NCBI GenBank assembly: GCA_003481775.1
Contig: QULU01000013.1
Span: 35,626-99,625, forward strand
DNA length: 64,000 bases
Source of the DNA: Clostridiaceae bacterium OM02-2AC
Lineage (GTDB): Bacteria > Bacillota_I > Bacilli_A > Erysipelotrichales > Erysipelotrichaceae
Direction of reading: 5' to 3'
The stretch's first letter is position 1, and each line of letters opens with the position of its first letter. Below are positions 50,549 to 60,233 of this stretch, in pieces. The notes beneath the pieces were generated by a model. The model made no database searches and had not been told where the DNA came from. It worked only from the letters and a program-made list of their open reading frames with translations. The position numbers were made by a program, and so were the translations under genes.

Positions 50549-51289
50549 TCATGAAATAAGAATATTTGGAAATACACGAATGCCTTTTTTTATGACTTGT
50601 GTCAGGTGCTGGCTGCCCAGCGTATGAAAGAGTGCATGAATATCCTCGTAAGCAAACAATAGAATATCCGCCTGTGCATTTCGCCGGATATGTCCTAGCC
50701 CGCTGCAATGCAGAGCTCTTGCAGGCCATACAGTCAGTGCCTGCAGCAGCGTCCATGCATCATAGACCTCTGCCATCCCCAACAGCTGTGCCGCACGCAG
50801 CTGATCCTGAATCGCATACTTGCCGGCAGCACTGATACAAAAGCGGTGCATGCGCCTGCTGCTTTTCCGAAAAAGATCTGCATACGGATAAAGAACCGCT
50901 ATGCCATCAGCAGCTGCATCAAGAATCTCAAAGCAGGGCTGCTCACAAAGGGATGGTGCACCACCACCTCCGCAGGCAAGTGTCAGCGTACCGTTTCGCA
51001 TATACGCCATTCCCTCCTCCAGCTGTCTGCGCAAACCATCGCGTGTTGAGGCTGCGCTCAGCTGGGCCGCTACCTCAATAAATCCAGGAACCGCAATATG
51101 CCCTCTGCCATCCAGAATCCGGGTATCCTTATCGGCATATTCCTGCCAGCTGCCGCATCCGACCGCCAGGATCCGCTCATGGTGGATGGCGATAAAGGCA
51201 TGCTGAAAAACAAGCGGATGCTTGTTGACTGAGTCCATCGTATAGATCTTTTCCAGATTTATGATTAACAGTGTTGCTTGTTTCTTCAC
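50549..51289 (-). CDS. Degenerate amidohydrolase-like protein (metal site lost)
   Basis: A protein of about 246 aa. The first 70 residues match the start of imidazolonepropionase-type amidohydrolases (LLIINLEKIYTM, AFIAIHHERILAVGCG, ILDGRGHIAVPGFIE) but the HxH metal motif expected right after GFIE is replaced by VAAQLS. The last 70 residues match the family end (LLQALTVWPARALHCSGLGHIRRNAQADILLF). The middle of the barrel, about 160 residues, is missing. It has an open frame without stops, so it may be a repurposed non-enzyme or a recent decay product. GTG 51289 with GAGGG is taken as start; an ATG two codons earlier is possible. Confidence 0.6.
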   Translation of the reverse strand: MKKQATLLIINLEKIYTMDSVNKHPLVFQHAFIAIHHERILAVGCGSWQEYADKDTRILDGRGHIAVPGFIEVAAQLSAASTRDGLRRQLEEGMAYMRNGTLTLACGGGGAPSLCEQPCFEILDAAADGIAVLYPYADLFRKSSRRMHRFCISAAGKYAIQDQLRAAQLLGMAEVYDAWTLLQALTVWPARALHCSGLGHIRRNAQADILLFAYEDIHALFHTLGSQHLTQVIKKGIRVFPNILIS

Positions 51290-51352
51290 ATACATCCCTC
51301 ACAGTGGCTTCTCTTATTATACGTCAAAAAGCGCCGGATGGGAAAAGAATTA

Positions 51353-51361
51353 TGGTATAAT
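51353..51361 (+). promoter_or_regulatory. Extended -10 promoter of the alpha/beta hydrolase gene
   Basis: TGGTATAAT, with TATAAT at 51356-51361, 22 nt before the start codon. No good -35 is present. Confidence 0.6.
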
Positions 51362-51383
51362 TGAAACAGAAAGGGTGAAAATT

Positions 51384-52244
51384 ATGCTGGATTGGCTGAA
51401 ACATCTGTTAAAAAAAGAAGAGCTGCCATCTGCCGTACAAAAGCCTGTAATTATCACGATACACGGCTATGGCAGAAGACGCAAACATGAATTTGATAAT
51501 TTCGCCGCCTGGGGAAAACAGGACGGCTTTGATATCGTACAATTTGACATGTATGATCTGTTTGATGAGCAGGATCACGACTGGATGCAATGGGTCTCCA
51601 GAGCGAAGGAGGTCGTAGATTCTTATAGAGACAGCGGCAGAGACATCTATCTTGCGGGATTTTCGATGGGTGGTGTGATTGCTTCCTATCTGGCTGTTGT
51701 ATGCCCGGTGAAGCGCCTGCTATTACTGGCTCCCGCATTCAGCTATATGAATGTTGATATGATTACCGGCGTCCTGACAAAATCTGCATCCTCGCTCATG
51801 GGAAATGAAAAGAAAGAGGAAATCCAGCTTCCGCGTGCCTTTTACGGCGCCTTTACAGAGCTGGTAAAAAACCTGAAGAAATATATCGGCTTTGTGGAGT
51901 GTCCCGTCTTTATGATACATGGGGATATGGATGAGGTCATTTCCGTAAAAAGCTCTCTGTGGGCTTATAATAAGATTGCGCACAGCCGTAAAAAGCTGAT
52001 TCTGCTGCACGAAGGGCACCACCGGCTGCTGATGGATGACAAGGTCAGCTGGACATGCTATCAAAATATGAGAATGTTTTTCGAGGGCGTCCTTCTACCG
52101 GATAACGAACCGGTCATGGCAGAGGATATCATGCCACTTTTACTGGAGGAGAAAAAACGCAGAGAGCGTGAAAAACAGCCGCAGGAGCCGGTATCGAACC
52201 CTCTTCATGAAGATGCTGAAAAACAGAATACCGACAACTGCTAA
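51384..52244 (+). CDS. Alpha/beta hydrolase
   Basis: A 286-aa serine hydrolase-type protein. IITIHGYGRRRKHEF is the oxyanion region, LAGFSMGGVIAS holds the nucleophile Ser (GFSMGG), HGDMDEVISVKS supplies the Asp and HEGHHRLLMDD the His. The C-terminal 60 residues are a charged tail (LLEEKKRREREKQPQEP) with no fold. ATG 51384 is favoured since the frame upstream is not coding-like and AAAGGGTG lies before it. Substrate unknown, though the family includes esterases and lipases. Single gene. Confidence 0.85.
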   Translation: MLDWLKHLLKKEELPSAVQKPVIITIHGYGRRRKHEFDNFAAWGKQDGFDIVQFDMYDLFDEQDHDWMQWVSRAKEVVDSYRDSGRDIYLAGFSMGGVIASYLAVVCPVKRLLLLAPAFSYMNVDMITGVLTKSASSLMGNEKKEEIQLPRAFYGAFTELVKNLKKYIGFVECPVFMIHGDMDEVISVKSSLWAYNKIAHSRKKLILLHEGHHRLLMDDKVSWTCYQNMRMFFEGVLLPDNEPVMAEDIMPLLLEEKKRREREKQPQEPVSNPLHEDAEKQNTDNC

Positions 52245-52375
52245 GCACGTGGCGGTGCAAACGTACAGCCTGCATCAGGGTTGTTAAGACGTTGGCTCCT
52301 TCGCTATTCCTTCCATGACACAATACAGATATCACAGGCAGATAGGGGTTTTTGCGCTTCTGCCTGCATACAAAA

Positions 52376-52424
52376 GGAGTGTTATTAGCCACTGCTTCCT
52401 AAGCGGTGAGAAAACACTCCTTTT
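52376..52424. terminator. Bidirectional terminator between convergent genes
   Basis: GGAGTGTT (52376) and AACACTCC pair around an inner stem CCACTGC/GCGGTGA-type arm; T-runs follow on both strands (TTTTCTTC on plus, TTTTG on minus). It separates the hydrolase gene from the SPFH gene. A second dyad, CAGGCAGA/TCTGCCTG, lies at 52335-52366. Confidence 0.75.
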
Positions 52425-52467
52425 CTTCTATGGTTCTGCGCTAGATTTCTATCAACGCTTTCTTCGC

Positions 52468-53508
52468 TTACAGCTTCTGTCCGCAGGTACTGCAAAACTT
52501 ACTGTCCGGCTCCACTTCCTCCCCGCATTGCGGGCAGTATTTCTTCGTTATGAGGGAGGTTCCGCATTCACAGCAGAATTTAGCATCCTCCTTGTTCAGC
52601 TCTCCGCAATTCGGACATTTGATACGGATCACTTCCTTGACAACCGGCTCCTGCGGCTGTGCAGCTGCAGTATTCATCTGCTGGGCAAAGGCAAACCCTG
52701 CACCAATTCCCGCGATCCCTCCACTTTGCTGTGCGGCATCCCGCATTGCCCGAGACTGCTGCCACTGCTGGAAATTCTGCATATTCCCGCTGACCAGATT
52801 GATTCCGGACTGCTCATCGATAAATTTTTCAACCTCCTCAGGAAGTGAGATATTTTCGATATTGATCATCAGCAGACTGATTCCCATCGTTTCCATTTTC
52901 TCATTCGCACTGACTCTGGCAGCCTCGGAAATCTCACGAAGCTTGCTTGCCAGCTCTACAACGCGGATTTTTTCTTCGGCAATGACATCAATCAGACTTT
53001 CAATCACAATCGAACGAACAAACTCAATCACATCCTCTGTCTGATAGATCATCTGTACACCGACCAGCTCCCGCATAAACCTCTCAACATCCACAACCCG
53101 CATCGAGAAGGTTCCAAAGCCGCGTACCCGAACCACGCCGAAGGTCGGATCCTCAATGATAAACGGATTCTTCGTTCCCCACTTGTTATCTGTCAGCGCC
53201 TTTAAGCTGACAAAAAACAAATCACTGATAATCGGGGAGCGAAAGCCGTATTTCCAGCTTTGCAGTGTGGAAAGAATCGGCAGGTTCTCCGTATTCAATG
53301 TATAGGAGCCTGCGGAAAACACATCTGCCAGCTCTCCCTTGTTCATAAATACTGCAGCCTGACTCTCTCTGACAATCAGCTTTGCCCCCTGCTTGATTTC
53401 ATTATCACGGCTATTTCTCTGATATTTTAAAACGATCAGGTGACTCATGTCCTTGTCATTTTCAATTACATCAATAAACTGCCCCATCAAAAGATCACTG
53501 AATCCCAT
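52468..53508 (-). CDS. SPFH-domain protein with C-terminal zinc ribbons (YdjI-like)
   Basis: A 346-aa protein. Residues 20-250 match the SPFH/YdjI-type domain (LIVRESQAAVFMNKGELADVF, GVVRVRGFGTFSMRVVDVERF, EVEKFIDEQSGINLV). Then a Gly/Ala/Gln-rich linker (QQSGGIAGIGAGFAFAQQM) leads to two zinc ribbons: CPNCGELN...CCECG and CPQCGEE...CSTCGQKL. In Bacillus the similar YdjI acts at the membrane with phage-shock proteins; here no such partner lies near. It starts 12 nt after the TM2 gene, same operon. Confidence 0.88.
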   Translation of the reverse strand: MGFSDLLMGQFIDVIENDKDMSHLIVLKYQRNSRDNEIKQGAKLIVRESQAAVFMNKGELADVFSAGSYTLNTENLPILSTLQSWKYGFRSPIISDLFFVSLKALTDNKWGTKNPFIIEDPTFGVVRVRGFGTFSMRVVDVERFMRELVGVQMIYQTEDVIEFVRSIVIESLIDVIAEEKIRVVELASKLREISEAARVSANEKMETMGISLLMINIENISLPEEVEKFIDEQSGINLVSGNMQNFQQWQQSRAMRDAAQQSGGIAGIGAGFAFAQQMNTAAAQPQEPVVKEVIRIKCPNCGELNKEDAKFCCECGTSLITKKYCPQCGEEVEPDSKFCSTCGQKL

Positions 53509-53520
53509 TAGCGCATCCTC

Positions 53521-53880
53521 CTATCGTACAATATAATCACCGTTTGCATCCTTAAATCTATTGGTTGCTATCATGAACATGTCATAAAACCAGCCAAACA
53601 TTAAAAACCCTATGGTTATCATATATAGCAATGCACGTCCCCATTTTCCCGTATAGAAATTATGAAGACCCAGGGGACCGCTGAACAAGGCAAGCAAAAA
53701 CGCCACCGTTTTGCTTTTCTCACTGTCATGAATGTCTCGTCCTTTTCCCTGCTCTGCTTTCCTCTGTCTTGCTGCCTCCTGCTGTACTGCAGCCGCTGCA
53801 TCATAATCCGCATTCTCACTGCCGCAGTACGGACAGCATCTGCTGTTTTCAATCTCTGCACCACATTGCTTACATTTCAT
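53521..53880 (-). CDS. TM2-domain protein with N-terminal zinc ribbon
   Basis: A 119-aa protein: zinc ribbon MKCKQCGAEIENSRCCPYCG, a charged linker (residues 30-55), then the TM2 domain, two helices joined by a short loop: KSKTVAFLLALFSGPLGLHNFY and YMITIGFLMFGWFYDMFMIA. The LGLHNFY and W/F-D-motif are family hallmarks. Function unknown. It precedes the SPFH gene by 12 nt; both carry zinc ribbons, hinting at a shared complex. Confidence 0.88.
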   Translation of the reverse strand: MKCKQCGAEIENSRCCPYCGSENADYDAAAAVQQEAARQRKAEQGKGRDIHDSEKSKTVAFLLALFSGPLGLHNFYTGKWGRALLYMITIGFLMFGWFYDMFMIATNRFKDANGDYIVR

Positions 53881-54261
53881 AATGTTCTCTCCTTACCTTA
53901 TTCTATTATACAGGGAACTCGTTTGCTGTGCAATTCATTTTCACTACGCATTTTTTCATATGACTATAATAAAACAGATGTCTTCCTTGAGGCTGCTAGA
54001 AAAGCAGGATATTTTAAAAATCGTATCTTCGCACACTTCCACAGCTCCTCTATATCCAAGCAAATAACAGAACAAAATCACCATGTTTCCCATAGGATTA
54101 TACAAAAAATGGGAAACTATTTTCATAGCACTCCCATTTTTTCTGTTCGTATTTTTTCAATAGCTTCCCCCTACACTGCTTTTGTTTCTTATGATCATAA
54201 CTGCGGATATGCGGTACAGTCTGTTATCAATTTCGATCAGTCGAACGTTGTCAGCTCCTGT
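53881..54261. other. Intergenic gap with an inverted repeat
   Basis: About 380 bp without a convincing gene. It contains a 9-bp perfect inverted repeat GTTTCCCAT/ATGGGAAAC at 54085-54117. Open frames here lack ribosome sites. Confidence 0.5.
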
Positions 54262-54927
54262 CTATTTCCCCGCAATATTGCGCTCATAAAATTTCTCATA
54301 GACATTCGTGAAGAAATTTCCTTTTCCTGTTTTATGATAGCGCATGATCAGCAGCGTCAACAGGATGCCTGCCACTGTGGCACACATGACATCGGTGATC
54401 GTATCATGCACACCCTGAGAATAATGATTGATGCAGTCATTGTTGAAGAAAATTAGCATTGCATATTCATAAAACTCCCAGATTTCACCAACCGCGATAT
54501 TCACGGCATTGATAAAGACGAGAAATACGTGATAATCCTTCTTATCCGGAAATTTATTCGTCTTTTTCAGATAGAAATACAGAATAACCGCCAGCGTCGT
54601 GATGAACCAGCCACTGGAGAAATGCAGAACCTTGTCAAAGCCCAGATAGGAATACCAGTGATAGCTGCTTCCAATCAGCGAAGCAAAATACGTAAAAATC
54701 GTAGACACGATGTAAATTTCATATACCGGCTTGAAATGCAGCAGCTTAAAGGCAACCGGTACGATCAGGGGCGTCAGCATCGCTACAAAGGTCATACCGA
54801 GTGCATTCATATCCCTGAGCGTGTAGTTATGATAGAACGCATACAGCAGTGTAACGATATAGACAGCCGCACAAAGATATAGCATTCTTTTTAATAAAAT
54901 CTCGCGGCGCTCCAGCTTATCCTGCAT
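54262..54927 (-). CDS. Polytopic membrane protein, DUF2238-like
   Basis: A 221-aa protein with about six membrane helices. The motifs FDKVLHFSSGW, EIWEFYEYAM and HDTITDVMCATVAG (D...H...G, E..EF.E, DT..D) match the DUF2238/YjdF-type family of unknown function. Its ATG overlaps the pncB end by 11 nt, so it is co-transcribed with the nicotinate salvage genes. Confidence 0.75.
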   Translation of the reverse strand: MQDKLERREILLKRMLYLCAAVYIVTLLYAFYHNYTLRDMNALGMTFVAMLTPLIVPVAFKLLHFKPVYEIYIVSTIFTYFASLIGSSYHWYSYLGFDKVLHFSSGWFITTLAVILYFYLKKTNKFPDKKDYHVFLVFINAVNIAVGEIWEFYEYAMLIFFNNDCINHYSQGVHDTITDVMCATVAGILLTLLIMRYHKTGKGNFFTNVYEKFYERNIAGK

Positions 54928-56398
54928 GCTTCACATCCTCCAGCATCTTCAGCTTCAGATCCAGCAGCTGCTTACTGAGATCGACATAGTAGGTCTGCGG
55001 ATATTCAAAACGCAGAATCTCATCCCACATACAGGAAAATTCCTGTTCACTGTACGCACGGATTTCCTGCAGATCCGGAACCTCATAAACCAGCTCCCCG
55101 TTTAAAAAGATCGGCTCCAGCAAATCACGCAGCACATAGCTGCCGCCTGGAATCGTCTTGTTCTTCCAGCTGTTCATCTGATGGTAGATGGTCAGATCAC
55201 GATCTGGATCGAGGTTCTCCCTGTGAATGGTCATGATATCCCCCACAGCCTTACCGCTTTCCTTATCGTAAATACGATAGAGATCCTTATAACCGGGATT
55301 GGTTACCTTTTCAACATTTTCACTGACCTTGATTTTCGGTATCATGGTCTCTCCGTCCATGATGGAGCTCATTTTATATACACCGCCGAATACCGGTGCG
55401 GATTTGCTGCAGACCAGATTCTCGCCAACCCCCATGCTGTTGATCTGTGCCCCCTGTGAAATCAGGGATTGGATGAGATATTCATCCAGGGAATTAGAGA
55501 TCACGATATTACAGTCCTGCATACCTGCTGCATCCAGTGCTGTGCGGATTTTCTTCGACAGGTATGCCATGTCCCCGCTGTCGATACGAACGCCCTGCAG
55601 ACGATAGCCGTTTGGCTCCAGATATTCCTTCGCTACACGGATTGCATTCACCAAACCGCTTTTCAATGTATTATAGGTATCCAGCAGCACCGTACAGCTG
55701 TCCGGATAGGTTTTCGCATACGCCAAGAATGCATCATATTCACAGTCAAAGGACTGTACAAAGGAATGCGCCATAGTCCCCAGAACCGGCATACCAAATT
55801 TCTGTCCGGCATAGGTGGTTGCCGTTCCTGCCACACCGCCGATGTAGGCAGCTCTTGCACCATAGTTCGCCGCATCGAAGTTATGCGCACGACGGGCACC
55901 GAATTCCATGATAGCTCTTCCCTGCGCCGCTTTGACAATACGCTTTGCCTTTGTCGCAATCAGGGTCTGATGATTCACACACAGCAGCATCGCCGTTTCC
56001 AGCAGCTGTGCTTCGATTATCTTCGCCTTAACACGAATCAGCGGTTCATATGGGAATACCGGTGTTCCTTCCTTCACCGCAAAGATATCGCCGGTAAAAA
56101 TAAAATGCCGCAGATATTCCAGAAATTCATCATTGAAACGATTCAATGAACGCAGATATGCGATGTCACTATCCTCAAAATGCAAATTCTGAATATATCC
56201 GATAATCTCCTCCAGCCCCGCAAACACTGCATAACCACCGCTATCCGGGTTTCTGCGATAAAACAGGTCGAAGGTTACGACACGATCCTTATGATTGGAA
56301 TTAAAGTAGCACTGACTCATGGTCAGCTCATAAAAATCCATGACCAGACTCAGATTCCGCTCATCACGAAAATCAAATTTATAATCCAGACTTTTCAT
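54917..56398 (-). CDS. pncB: Nicotinate phosphoribosyltransferase
   Basis: A 493-aa enzyme making nicotinate mononucleotide from nicotinate and PRPP, feeding NAD synthesis. The N-terminus shows LVMDFYELTMSQCYF, then FDLFYRRNPDSGGYAVFAGL, EFGARRAHNFDAANYGARAAYIGG, GTMAHSFVQSF and the phosphoribosyl site VRIDSGDM. Start ATG 56398 is 2 nt after the stop of pncA and has GAGAGG upstream; a TTG two codons earlier is possible. Together with pncA it completes nicotinamide to NaMN. Confidence 0.95.
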   Translation of the reverse strand: MKSLDYKFDFRDERNLSLVMDFYELTMSQCYFNSNHKDRVVTFDLFYRRNPDSGGYAVFAGLEEIIGYIQNLHFEDSDIAYLRSLNRFNDEFLEYLRHFIFTGDIFAVKEGTPVFPYEPLIRVKAKIIEAQLLETAMLLCVNHQTLIATKAKRIVKAAQGRAIMEFGARRAHNFDAANYGARAAYIGGVAGTATTYAGQKFGMPVLGTMAHSFVQSFDCEYDAFLAYAKTYPDSCTVLLDTYNTLKSGLVNAIRVAKEYLEPNGYRLQGVRIDSGDMAYLSKKIRTALDAAGMQDCNIVISNSLDEYLIQSLISQGAQINSMGVGENLVCSKSAPVFGGVYKMSSIMDGETMIPKIKVSENVEKVTNPGYKDLYRIYDKESGKAVGDIMTIHRENLDPDRDLTIYHQMNSWKNKTIPGGSYVLRDLLEPIFLNGELVYEVPDLQEIRAYSEQEFSCMWDEILRFEYPQTYYVDLSKQLLDLKLKMLEDVKHAG

Positions 56399-56400
56399 AT

Positions 56401-57027
56401 TCAATCCTCTCTTTCCAGCTTTGAAACGATACAGATCCCGTTTGCCTCCATGTTGCGAATACTGAATTCATTACAGGATACGGCATCGTGCACACCCTCG
56501 ATATGATAGGTATCCACACAGCTCAGCGGTATGATGATTCGCTGCTCTGTCTTATTATGCTCATTCAGCCATGCATTCAGACATAACGCAAACTGCAGGA
56601 TGCAAATATCAGTACAGCAGCCGGTGATGACGATATCTCGGTAATTCTTTAGACGTTCCTTCAAAAAGAGCTGAAAATCGGGACATGTAAAGGTATTCGT
56701 GGAATTCTTACGCATCAGCTCCTGTACATACGGCTGTAATTCCTGAATAACCTCGCTTTCCTTTGTGCCGATGACACAATGAGAGGGGTAGGAAATAAAC
56801 TCGCGTGTTTTGGGCGGATGGGAGTCCGCAATGAAAATAACCCGCTGCTCAGCATCCCGAATCAGGCTTTCAATGTGCATTGTTGCCGCATGGATTGCCT
56901 CATCATGCAAAGCTCCTTCATGTACAAAGCCCTCGATCATATCCACAACGAATATGACAGGGTCCTTCAGCTCTTTCGTGGAAAGAGGCTTGTATGCTTC
57001 TAAAAACTGTTTACTTACTCTAGCCAT
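56401..57027 (-). CDS. pncA: Nicotinamidase-like isochorismatase-family hydrolase
   Basis: A 208-aa cysteine hydrolase. The catalytic Asp is D29 (FVVDMIEGF), a Lys lies near 107 and the nucleophile Cys is C142 in TGCCTDICI. IADSHPP with EFISYPSHCVIGT gives the metal-site pattern of nicotinamidases. It converts nicotinamide to nicotinate. Its partner pncB follows within 2 nt, supporting the substrate assignment over a true isochorismatase. Confidence 0.88.
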   Translation of the reverse strand: MARVSKQFLEAYKPLSTKELKDPVIFVVDMIEGFVHEGALHDEAIHAATMHIESLIRDAEQRVIFIADSHPPKTREFISYPSHCVIGTKESEVIQELQPYVQELMRKNSTNTFTCPDFQLFLKERLKNYRDIVITGCCTDICILQFALCLNAWLNEHNKTEQRIIIPLSCVDTYHIEGVHDAVSCNEFSIRNMEANGICIVSKLERED

Positions 57028-57430
57028 AGGGAATCTCCTTTAAAATTTTACCTATACGATATTTATTATAGTCTTTTTTTCTTCAATTTGAAACAGAATC
57101 CACAGAAATTTCATTTTTACAGCGTACGACTGCTGTTCCCTTCAATAGCAGATGCAATCAACGAAAGAGCTAGATCAGCGAACCAGAAATTTCAAGCTGT
57201 CTTACACTTTCTATATTTCATAGCACATGCTGTATCAAGTTCTCGTTTCCATCGATTTACTTACATGCAGGGAAGCGGTATCCTTTTTACGAATCCTTGT
57301 TTTTCTCAAATGCCGTGTTGTAGCAGTATCACAAGCCCGTACTATTCACACATACATAAGCACGACATTCATTTGTTCTTCCTGCAGGTTTTCCTGTCAG
57401 TAACACATAGCTGCGTGCTGTGTCGCATCC
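57028..57430. other. Intergenic gap without a recognised gene
   Basis: About 400 bp between pncA and the LURP-one gene. A 130-codon plus-strand frame (57088-57480) has no ribosome site and a composition unlike its neighbours. No RNA is recognised. Confidence 0.5.
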
Positions 57431-57904
57431 TTATCCGGTTCCCGAGCATTTTGCCGCATCGATGGCAAGAACGATCATAAGGGACAACAGTGCATGTCCT
57501 TCCTTTCGGATATCCAGCACATAGGTGTCGGTGAGGTGAAAAATCTCCTTACTGGCATGCATAATGCATCCATCCTGTTCACTGATAACATCATATTCCC
57601 ACTCCATGAAATTCCCCTCGATTTTCCAGTCGTTGCAGGACAAATGATATTTCGATTTAAAAAACGTAAATTCACGCTCGATAAAGCCAATACAGCTTCC
57701 ATTCAAATACATGCGAAAGCGCGGCAGAAAGGTAAATACCTCTTCCCGGATTTCTCCGATTTCCTCACGCATTGCATTGTAGATAATCAGTCGGTGTCCC
57801 CAGGACAGCTTTCCTTCAACCGTGTACACGGTATGTCCTGCCTCATCATATATATCATAGCTGTCAAACCAGGTAAACATACGCTGCTTGAATAACAATT
57901 TCAT
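57431..57904 (-). CDS. LURP-one-related (YxjI-type) family protein
   Basis: A 157-aa beta-barrel protein: MLFTW-like start (LFKQRMFTWFDSYDIYDEAG), TVYTVEGKLSWGHRLIIYN, IGEIREEVFTFLPRFRMYL and TYVLDIRKEGHALLSLMIVLAI. This series of short strands is the LURP-one/Tubby-like C-terminal fold; bacterial members have no known function. AAGGGG precedes the ATG. Single gene. Confidence 0.8.
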   Translation of the reverse strand: MKLLFKQRMFTWFDSYDIYDEAGHTVYTVEGKLSWGHRLIIYNAMREEIGEIREEVFTFLPRFRMYLNGSCIGFIEREFTFFKSKYHLSCNDWKIEGNFMEWEYDVISEQDGCIMHASKEIFHLTDTYVLDIRKEGHALLSLMIVLAIDAAKCSGTG

Positions 57905-58121
57905 AGCCTTGTTCCCCTTTCATTTAAGTTCATTATACAGGAAACAGCAAAAAAAAGAAGTCCTGAAGTATTTCATTGTTTACAGGAACAAAGGCTGACC
58001 ATAGTAAAAAGGATCAGCTGTATCATTTGAACAATATCGCTGACCCTGATGATTCAGAAGTTTGATAGCATACGCAAGCAGGGAAAACCGCCATCGCAGG
58101 ATCCCTTTGATAACCATATAT

Positions 58122-60233
58122 CTATAGAAACAGAGAGAAGAACTGAAAGATAAACAATGAGGCAAGATAAGGTACCGCCAGCATAACTACCAGAGTTAAC
58201 AGCAGAAGCTTTTTCCCGTATTCATGATAGACCGCCTGCAAGGTCATAATACAAGGGATACTGAGTAGGACATACACCATGAAGCTGAAGGAGCGAATTC
58301 CTGCATCAGCACCCGTCCACAGCGCGCGGATATGGGATACCTGGGCATCCTTTTGCGGCTTGATTGCCACATCGGTGTGCAAAAAGAAGGTTGCACTTTC
58401 CTTTAATGCATTTCCTCCCTTATAGACAATATCACGGATATCCCTGCCGATATTGATAGAGGAGGCCTCCTGCTGTTGTACCGGCTGCAGGACGGTGTCC
58501 AGAAAGCCGACAATCGTTTCCTTGGCGATAATGCCGCCGGGCAGTGCAGCGACACATTCCCACCGGTCACCAAACCCAAGCGGTGCAAATACTGGTTGAA
58601 CAAGCTTGGCACCCTGAGCCAGAAAGCTGTCCTCCACGCTTCCATTCGGAAAGTAGGTAAGTCCCCATAAGATCACCATCGCCCATAGGACGATGCCACA
58701 CGCCTTGCGCACATAGCTTTTTACCTCCTCCTTCACCTTATGGAGCACTACGCGCAGAGAAGGAAGACGGTAGGGCGGAAGCTCCAGCACCAGCATCGCA
58801 TCATCATGAAATATCGGAAAACGGGATGCAAGCAGCGCCAGTACAAGAGCAAGAAGGATACCGATCCCATAGATGCTCAGCATCATCCATGCCGCCTTAT
58901 CTGGAAAAAAAGCAGAGGCGAACAGCACGTATACCGGTAATCTGGCACCACAGGACATAAAGGGGACAAGCAGAGCAGTCAGACGCTTTTGCTGTTCGTT
59001 ATCCAGCGTGCGAGTCGCATAGATGGCAGGCACATTACAGCCGAAGCCCAGCATGAGCGAGACAAAGCTCTTTCCGCTGAGATGAAAGGAATTCATCAGC
59101 CGATCCAGCAAAAAAGCAATGCGCGCCATATAGCCGCTTTCCTCCAGTAAGGATAATACAAAATACAGCAGTGCCATCAACGGCACAAACACAAGCACAC
59201 CTCCGACGCCGGCAAGAATCCCCTGCAGCAGGAACTGCCGTACTACATACGGCGCCCATTGCAGGGCAAAGGAAACATAGCGGGCCAGTACATCCTGCAG
59301 CAGATAGCCGATATAATCATTGAGTGGTGCGGATGCCTGAAAGACAAAAAGCAGGAGGAAAGAGAAAACGAGCAGAAACAGCGGAAGCCCCAGCCATCTA
59401 TGCAATACGAGCGCATCGATACGCTCACTTTTCGCATACCGCTTTTTCGGATCCTGCGACACGCTGCGCATCAGAGATTCCACAGCACGACAATACCCTA
59501 TGCGCACGTTTTCTTCGTTCATGTTCCGACACAGCGTTTGCAGCACTGCCGTATCCATATGCCAGGCATCCAGCTGTTTCATAACAAGCAGATCCCCACG
59601 CATACACTCCAAGGCAAGACGATGCAGCAGGCGTGGTGAAGCTTCTGCATGTGGCGGCAGGTGCTGCTCAATATACGTATACAGCGATGTATAGATTTCA
59701 TCCTCCTCGGCATTCAGCAGGGGATGATAGAATACCGTCTCTTGCTTCACCTGTTTTTGAATTGCCTGGCGTACCTCACGATAATGTCTGCGGTCAAAGG
59801 CGGAATACGCCAAAATCTCAATCCCCAGACGCCTTGACAGTGCTGCCGTATCAATATGAATACCATAGGCCTTGACCTCATCCATGAAATTAAAAATCAA
59901 CAGCATGGGAATCTGCAGCTCCCGCAGAAACAGCGTCAGCATGAGGTTTCGCTGAAGATTTGTCGCATCCAGCACATTGACAATCAGATCCACCTGCTGA
60001 CTTTGAAGATATGCTGCCGTAATGCTCTCCTCATTGCCACTGTTTGTCAATGAATAGGTGCCCGGAAGATCCACAATGTGGTAGCTGTCCCCTCCCCAGC
60101 ACACATTGGCTTCCTTTTTTTCGACCGTAACCCCCGGCCAGTTTCCGACCTTGAAATCCGCATTGCTGAGTGCATTGATCCATGCACTCTTTCCCACATT
60201 CGGATTTCCGACAAATGCCACATGATAGTTCAT
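58122..60233 (-). CDS. feoB: Ferrous iron transport protein B
   Basis: A 703-aa iron(II) transporter. The cytoplasmic G domain has GNPNVGKS (9-16), the switch Thr in PGVTVEKKE, DLPGTYSL (55-62) and the G4 box NFMD (115-118, a NKxD variant usual in FeoB is here changed at K). The membrane part shows two gate domains: SFVSLMLGFGCNVPAI with the conserved Cys near ARLPVYVLFA, and VAALPGGIIAKETIVG. It overlaps feoA by 4 nt. Its end is followed by about 220 bp without a gene. Confidence 0.96.
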   Translation of the reverse strand: MNYHVAFVGNPNVGKSAWINALSNADFKVGNWPGVTVEKKEANVCWGGDSYHIVDLPGTYSLTNSGNEESITAAYLQSQQVDLIVNVLDATNLQRNLMLTLFLRELQIPMLLIFNFMDEVKAYGIHIDTAALSRRLGIEILAYSAFDRRHYREVRQAIQKQVKQETVFYHPLLNAEEDEIYTSLYTYIEQHLPPHAEASPRLLHRLALECMRGDLLVMKQLDAWHMDTAVLQTLCRNMNEENVRIGYCRAVESLMRSVSQDPKKRYAKSERIDALVLHRWLGLPLFLLVFSFLLLFVFQASAPLNDYIGYLLQDVLARYVSFALQWAPYVVRQFLLQGILAGVGGVLVFVPLMALLYFVLSLLEESGYMARIAFLLDRLMNSFHLSGKSFVSLMLGFGCNVPAIYATRTLDNEQQKRLTALLVPFMSCGARLPVYVLFASAFFPDKAAWMMLSIYGIGILLALVLALLASRFPIFHDDAMLVLELPPYRLPSLRVVLHKVKEEVKSYVRKACGIVLWAMVILWGLTYFPNGSVEDSFLAQGAKLVQPVFAPLGFGDRWECVAALPGGIIAKETIVGFLDTVLQPVQQQEASSINIGRDIRDIVYKGGNALKESATFFLHTDVAIKPQKDAQVSHIRALWTGADAGIRSFSFMVYVLLSIPCIMTLQAVYHEYGKKLLLLTLVVMLAVPYLASLFIFQFFSLFL

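Noticed and set aside
57088..57480. 130-codon plus-strand frame between pncA and the LURP-one gene
   Set aside because: No ribosome site, Phe/Ser/His-rich random-like sequence, and it overlaps the end of the LURP-one gene on the other strand.
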